Assembly (NCBI GenBank): GCA_018798825.1
Contig: CP076355.1
Coordinates: 1,461,501-1,525,500 of the forward strand
Direction of reading: 5' to 3'
DNA from: Ochrobactrum sp. BTU1
GTDB taxonomy: Bacteria; Pseudomonadota; Alphaproteobacteria; Rhizobiales; Rhizobiaceae
Length of the DNA: 64,000 nt
The notes under the pieces are model-generated. The model did not search any database. It worked only from the letters and a program-made list of their open reading frames with translations, and was not told the DNA's origin. The position numbers and the translations under genes were made by a program. Positions 60,325 to 64,000 of the stretch are shown here, piece by piece (the stretch's first letter is position 1; each line of letters starts with the position of its first letter).

Positions 60325-60534
60325 TTACCAGCCCCACCCAGCGATTTTGTAAATGTTCTTTAAAGTCTTAGGCGGGAATTCGGTTGTGCCCATGTCGACT
60401 GTAACTTTGCCGCTTTTGCTCGGGTGGGTGTATTGAACATGATCTCCCGGCCCCTTTCTTTTGATTGTCCAGCCATCGGCATTTAGCATCTGAACAATTT
60501 CTCTCGGCTTCATTGGTCTGCGTTTTGGTGCCAT
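60325..60534 (-). CDS. hicA: HicA family toxin
   Basis: A 69-residue dsRBD-like mRNA interferase. It has KPREIVQMLNADGWTIKRKG and the active-site histidine in GDHVQYTHP. ATG 60534 follows AAGGG. Promoter-proximal to hicB, the usual HicAB order; 32-bp gap between the genes. Confidence 0.9.
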   Translation of the reverse strand: MAPKRRPMKPREIVQMLNADGWTIKRKGPGDHVQYTHPSKSGKVTVDMGTTEFPPKTLKNIYKIAGWGW

Positions 60535-60561
60535 CCTTTTCCCTTCTTTGTAGCACACTTA

Positions 60562-60619
60562 TACACACCAAACGATAGTGTGTAAAGGTGTGTAGTAAAA
60601 TAATGTGTAAAAATACACA
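60562..60619. promoter_or_regulatory. HicAB operator repeats
   Basis: TACACAC (60562-60568) and GTGTGTA (60578-60584) form one inverted repeat; TGTGTA-AAAA-TACACA (60604-60619) forms a second. Both lie within 85 bp upstream of hicA, with repeated TGTGTA words between. They fit autorepression by HicB. Confidence 0.65.
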
Positions 60620-60746
60620 CGACATAGAATAGTTGTTGTAATGAACTTGGCAGATTGTGAAGCTGTGGCGCAGGGAAAGTTAGGCATAATGATACGGAAC
60701 AAAGAGAAAATGGCGAATTGGCTAACCTAGAAATTAATTAATGAAA

Positions 60747-61634
60747 TCAATAGTTGATGCAGTCCCTCCGGGACAGCCGGGACTTCGATCCCATGATGCG
60801 AACTTCACTGTCTGCGACCTCGACACGCTGTGCGAGCGCGCTCAGATGGTCGCGGCGATAGCCGCCGCTTTCCAGCCGGATACGCTCGCAGGTGGCTGCG
60901 GCGAACTTGCGCAGCATCTGCGGCGTCACCGCCTTTTGCACCTAATTTTGAAGCATGGCCTGGCCCGGTCGGCATCGGTCTTGGCCTGATCGCGGATGGC
61001 TTTGAGGCCGCCAATACGGTCTTTCAGCGCCGGATCGTCCAGATCGGCAACGCCCGCCTCGATGGCGTCATAAAGCCGTTTGAGGCGCAATTGCGATTCG
61101 GCTGAGCGCTTGTTCAACTCGGCGATATGCTCGGCGGCGCTCAGCATGTTCTTCGGCTGCGGTGGAGCGCGGAGGCAAGCACGGTTTCCAGCCGCTCGGG
61201 CGTAAGAAGCTGTTTCTTAAGGTGATTGACGACAAGATCGTCCAACGTTTCCATCGGCACGGCCATGCCTTCGCAGGCGGTCGTCCCCTGCCGTGCCTTC
61301 ATTGAGCAAGCATAATAGCGATACCGCCTGCCCTTGCCGGTGCGGATGGTCATGGCCCGTCGCACTTGGCGTAATGGATTAGGCCGGTCAGCATGGTTGG
61401 GCCGCGGATGACGCGGGTGGGCATGACCTTGGGATTAGGAGTCTTGAGCAGCTTCTGAACCACCTCAAACGTATCTTTGTCGATAATGGAGGGGGGACCG
61501 GAACCGTTACGATCTCGCTGACCGGCTTCAACTCCTCGGTTTTGGAGCGCTTGTTGAACTCATGCTCGGCCTGCCGCGCCGTCGAAACACGCAAATAGAG
61601 GTCGGCGCGTAGCGGCACGGTAGAAGCGGTCATA
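60747..61634 (-). pseudogene. Large serine recombinase, internally deleted and frameshifted
   Basis: Minus-strand pieces in order: N-terminus VPLRADLYLRVSTARQAEHE with the catalytic Ser (about 61634-61556); then a jump to VPPPSIIDKDTFEVVQKLLK and LTGLIHYAKCDG (recombinase domain/zinc ribbon start); MTIRTGKGRRYRYYACSMKA with a zinc-ribbon Cys; HIAELNKRSAESQLRLKRLY coiled coil; and AVTPQMLRKFAA...RVEVADSEVRIMGSK. They lie in different frames, and most of the catalytic domain after the first 26 residues is missing. An intact relative would be about 500 residues. Confidence 0.75.
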
Positions 61635-61676
61635 GTCTGCTTCCTTTCAAAGCCCGTTGTGTTCCGAACGGGTTCG

Positions 61677-62009
61677 CTACTCTGCTGCCTCCCTGATGGT
61701 CCCGACGATCCATTCATTCAGGCTCTTGCCCGATGCTGCTGCGGCAATGACTGCGGCGGCATGATCGTCAGGCGTGAGGCGGACATTGAACTTTCCGGAG
61801 AACTTCCGGCGCGGCTCAATATCCTTCTCCCGGCACATTTCGAGATAGACGGCCAACGACTTGCGGCCTTCCTCGATCAGATCGTGGACGCTTTCGGCAT
61901 AGAAGTCGGCTCCGCCATTGAGGCCGACAAACTCGCCGCGCAGCATCTGAATCTCGGGATCGAAAGCGATAACTGCCTTCTCGCCATTGATTTCAACGAC
62001 ATTATTCAT
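61677..62009 (-). CDS. hicB: HicB family antitoxin (second module)
   Basis: A 110-residue HicB-like protein: AVIAFDPEIQMLRGEFVGLNG, HDLIEEGRKSLAVYLEMC, and a C-terminal KFNVRLTPDDHAAAVIAAAA segment with SLNEWIVGTIREA (CopG-like). ATG 62009 follows GGAG and overlaps the stop of the HicA-like gene (ATGA). GC-rich, unlike the first HicAB pair. Confidence 0.85.
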   Translation of the reverse strand: MNNVVEINGEKAVIAFDPEIQMLRGEFVGLNGGADFYAESVHDLIEEGRKSLAVYLEMCREKDIEPRRKFSGKFNVRLTPDDHAAAVIAAAASGKSLNEWIVGTIREAAE

Positions 62010-62260
62010 GGCTTTACTCCGTGTCCGTCCAGCCATTTTCGGATGCTGGCAACCGCACCTTTGTCCGTATCCGGCGACGGAAGCGGACAATGAAAGACGC
62101 GCACTTCACCGAACAGGAACACGCCAACGCGCGAACCGTCCCGCTCACTGACTTCCGCCCCGAGACTTGCAAACAGCGCCTCTAGATCGGCCCAGCGGAT
62201 CGAACCGTTGACGGGGCGGGCGAAGATCAGTTCCAGCGTGGCTCTGTGACGCTTTTTCAT
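62006..62260 (-). CDS. hicA: HicA-like toxin (second module)
   Basis: An 84-residue HicA-like protein: IFARPVNGSIRWADLEALFASLG, GSRVGVFLFGEVRVFH, SPDTDKGAVASIRKWLDGHGVKP. Related proteins usually read HRPHPSPDTDKGAV; here the motif is HCPLPSPDTDKGAV, so the second histidine is leucine and activity may be altered. Overlaps hicB by four bases. Confidence 0.75.
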   Translation of the reverse strand: MKKRHRATLELIFARPVNGSIRWADLEALFASLGAEVSERDGSRVGVFLFGEVRVFHCPLPSPDTDKGAVASIRKWLDGHGVKP

Positions 62261-62383
62261 GGAGTATCCAGTATCATTATTTAGTACCGTTTTCAAGATC
62301 AATCTCAGCTCCGGCGTCAGGCAATTCACTGTCGAGGCCGAATAGTTCATCGAACAAATCGCCGAACCATCGCTCGAACACCT

Positions 62384-62647
62384 CTATCTCGGCTTGTGTA
62401 ACCGGAACGGGTCGGGCCAGTCGTCGGTCACGGTCCATGTGGTGAGGTCATGCTTGGGCGGCCTGCCGGGGGAACGGCTGGCGATCCAGCCATTGATGTC
62501 GGATTCTTTCCAGCCAGCGCCGTTGGTGCTGATCTTGATATGGTTGGGGAAAGTGCCTTCGGCGATCTTGCTATAGATGGCGGACCAGGACAGCCCGGTG
62601 CGGGAGAGAACGGTCTTCAAACGGACGATACGGTCTGGTTGACGCAT
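62384..62647 (-). CDS. AlpA family phage/ICE regulator
   Basis: An 87-residue protein with the AlpA-type HTH: RIVRLKTVLSRTGLSWSAIY, then KIAEGTFPNHIKIS and WKESDINGWIASRSPGRPP. AlpA-like proteins regulate integrase or excision genes of prophages and integrative elements. Position next to recombinase and TA genes fits a mobile-element origin. Confidence 0.82.
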   Translation of the reverse strand: MRQPDRIVRLKTVLSRTGLSWSAIYSKIAEGTFPNHIKISTNGAGWKESDINGWIASRSPGRPPKHDLTTWTVTDDWPDPFRLHKPR

Positions 62648-62785
62648 GGCTGCGTTGCCCCATGCTGGTTGTTTCTGACGATTGCAGAGACCAGACAGAA
62701 CAATGATTTTTCGTTGTACAACTGATATTTAGGCAGCGTAGGGCTGTGGCGGTAAAAACGGCGGCAAATAGGAAAGTTCTTCGCT

Positions 62786-63049
62786 CTAAAATGCGATGCC
62801 TCGGCCTCTGCCAAGGCCATGACTGAGGGAAGTTGCCGCCCCAACCTCAGCCTGAGTCGAAATCCATGTCGATGCCGAGTTGTTTCTTGCGATCTTCGAG
62901 CAGGGATTCCATCTGGGGATCGCGCTCAAGGCTTTTTGCCATGTTGCCCATTTCTGCCCGCGCGGCCTTGTAGCCGGAATAGTTGCCTCACTTGCCTTTA
63001 GTCGGTCAAACTCCTGTCGGCTGGTAATTTGGAAAGTCATCCTATCCAT
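62786..63049 (-). pseudogene. C-terminal remnant of a TraA-type conjugative relaxase
   Basis: The minus strand reads ITSRQEFDRLKAS, then after a 2-base frame change NYSGYKAARAEMGNMAKSLE, RDPQMESLLEDRKKQLGIDM, and after another change LSHGLGRGRGIAF. This order resembles the extreme C-terminus of Ti-plasmid-type TraA relaxases by pattern. Only about 85 residues remain and two frameshifts break it. Confidence 0.6.
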
Positions 63050-63393
63050 GAATTGCGGATAGTGCCGCTGAAGTATGCGAAAGAGATTCACCACATCTCC
63101 AGAGCAGTCGCTTATGAACTCTGCTCATGGCGCGGAGGTACGTCTGAAGAACACACCGCCCATGCCGACCAAAGGCTCTGCAAAATTGAGTGGGTACCTT
63201 CGCTATTTGATCGAATAGCGACTCGCGCTCGCCGTCGCGCGTGGCGATCGCGGAAAGAATGGCGGCTTCGTCTGCTGCCTCCGCGAGACCAAAAATGTGG
63301 CATCACACTAAAATCGATCAATGGATGTCACCGGATTTGCAACACTTACACGCCATTCAATGCGCGGCGTGTAAGTGATCTATTAAATCCCGA
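63050..63393. other. Right junction of the island with a 12-bp inverted repeat
   Basis: No gene recognised. CACTTACACGCC (63343-63354) and GGCGTGTAAGTG (63366-63377) form a perfect 12-bp inverted repeat with an 11-nt loop, 17 bp after the stop of the transporter gene; it may be its terminator (no T-tract) or a relic of the element end. Confidence 0.5.
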
Positions 63394-64000
63394 TTATGGG
63401 GTTACGTCGAAGCCAAACCACTTTTCGGAAAGCTTCTTGATCGTACCATCAGCCTTGGCAGCCTCAATGGCTTCATTGAACATCTTCTGCAGTTCAGGCT
63501 CATTCTTGCGGATACCAACAGCAACGCCGCGACCCAGAATGCCACCCTTGAAGTACGGGCCGGTCATGACGATGTCTTCATTGCCTGGCTTCTTGGCGGC
63601 ATCGGAGAGGTAAGCCAATGAGGCAACGACCAGATCGACACGGCCCGACTTGAGGTCGAGGTCATGCTGATCAGTGGTCTTGTATTCACGGATATCGGTT
63701 GAATCCTTGAAGTACTTGTCCAGCAACGAAAGGCCGAGTGAAGCAGTCTGAACGCCAACCGTGCGACCTTTGATTTCGGCCGCGACCTCATCGATTGCCT
63801 TCTGGTTCGCTTCTTCATCCTTGGCGAGATAAAGCGTTTCGCCGGTGTGGGGCAGCTTAGCAAAAGGACTGTCCTTAAGCGTGGCGAAAGTCTGCGGCGT
63901 CAACCCGTAGGAAACGGTAAAGTCGATGGTTTCTTCGCGTTTTGGCGTAGCAGTCAGACCAGCCATGATAGCGTCAAATTTTCCAGCATTCAGTGCCGGA
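63394..64000 (-). CDS. Amino-acid ABC transporter substrate-binding protein (family 3), N-terminus outside the window
   Basis: The C-terminal 202 residues of a family 3 solute-binding protein: FDAIMAGLTATPKREETIDFT (ligand-contacting region, read in two parts), GRTVGVQTASLGLSLLDKYF and VAVGIRKNEPELQKMFNEAI, ending KLSEKWFGFDVTP. The frame is open through the right edge, so the start and signal peptide lie outside. Such proteins bind lysine/arginine/ornithine, histidine or glutamate-type amino acids. It marks the return to core-type codon use. Confidence 0.9.
   Translation of the reverse strand, partial: PALNAGKFDAIMAGLTATPKREETIDFTVSYGLTPQTFATLKDSPFAKLPHTGETLYLAKDEEANQKAIDEVAAEIKGRTVGVQTASLGLSLLDKYFKDSTDIREYKTTDQHDLDLKSGRVDLVVASLAYLSDAAKKPGNEDIVMTGPYFKGGILGRGVAVGIRKNEPELQKMFNEAIEAAKADGTIKKLSEKWFGFDVTP

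Larger units (their letters stand above)
47300..63390. mobile_element. Genomic island, mosaic of integrated and decayed elements
   Basis: The region starts at a tRNA-like sequence with an adjacent tyrosine integrase and ends where a normal core transporter gene resumes. It is AT-rich from 47.4 to about 58.7 kb and GC-rich from 60.7 to 63.0 kb, so at least two sources are joined. It contains recombinases, a HUH Rep-like gene, AlpA, phage lysis debris, a sliding-clamp fragment, a relaxase remnant and toxin-antitoxin pairs. I could not find a direct repeat of the tRNA-like sequence at the right end, so the outer boundaries are approximate. Confidence 0.65.

Noticed and set aside
47297..63390. 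Direct-repeat attL/attR pair flanking the island
   Set aside because: No second copy of the tRNA-like 3' sequence was found by eye near the right end, so exact boundaries are not claimed.
1..64000. CRISPR array, rRNA operon or known riboswitch
   Set aside because: No regularly spaced repeats, rRNA sequence or recognisable aptamer was seen by reading; a covariance-model scan would be needed to exclude weak riboswitches.

Overview
The window looks like chromosomal DNA of an alphaproteobacterium of the Brucella/Ochrobactrum group (Rhizobiales). This is inferred from gene content and familiar protein sequences (an alphaproteobacterial NadQ regulator, an OhrR/Ohr pair, a BMP-family nucleoside-type ABC operon, MHS-type transporters), from dense ATGA/TGATG gene overlaps, and from GC-rich codon use in the core. 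No database search was possible.

Layout. 1-8.4 kb: the tail of a GGDEF protein, an IMPACT/YigZ protein, then a six-gene operon (cytosine-deaminase-like amidohydrolase, BMP binding protein, amidase, double ATPase, two permeases) that probably imports and processes a nucleobase- or nucleoside-like compound. 8.4-23.7 kb: housekeeping genes typA, mgtE, a Bcr/CflA exporter, an M3 oligopeptidase, a CitE-like lyase, leuD, a zincin, a LysE exporter, a DapA-like lyase, ohr/ohrR and asd. 23.7-33.5 kb: serA, an MHS transporter with a large soluble insertion, ada, leuB, a Trm112/LON-domain/thioredoxin-TPR operon and a YbaK-type deacylase. 33.9-42.8 kb: tRNA-Gly(GCC) and an iron-chelate uptake locus (FecCD permeases, binding protein, ATPase, IclR regulator, TonB-dependent receptor) ending in a flavin monooxygenase. 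42.8-47.1 kb: nadABC with nadQ and two perfect operators.

47.3-63.4 kb is an accessory region, AT-rich at first and GC-rich later. It starts at a tRNA-Ser-like sequence and a tyrosine integrase. It carries a HUH Rep-like protein (apparently frameshifted), an OLD-family nuclease, a serine recombinase, a HARE-HTH/NUDIX-like gene overlapping a HEAT-repeat gene, a WYL-like pair, an XRE regulator with strong palindromes and a set of secreted proteins. After that come debris and small modules: a sliding-clamp fragment, a broken phage lysis cassette with nested Rz/Rz1, two HicAB modules, a gutted serine recombinase, AlpA and a TraA relaxase remnant. The core resumes with an amino-acid ABC binding protein running off the right edge.

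Most interesting: (1) a 42-codon leader ORF upstream of asd, ending in a run of Thr/Lys/Met/Ile codons and followed by a terminator, which reads as a transcription attenuator tuned to aspartate-family amino acids; (2) the overlapping HARE-HTH/degenerate-NUDIX and HEAT-repeat genes at 53.1-55.5 kb, a candidate conflict or defence system; (3) the decayed lysis cassette whose i-spanin contains an in-frame amber codon; (4) large palindromic operators next to the XRE and NadQ regulators.
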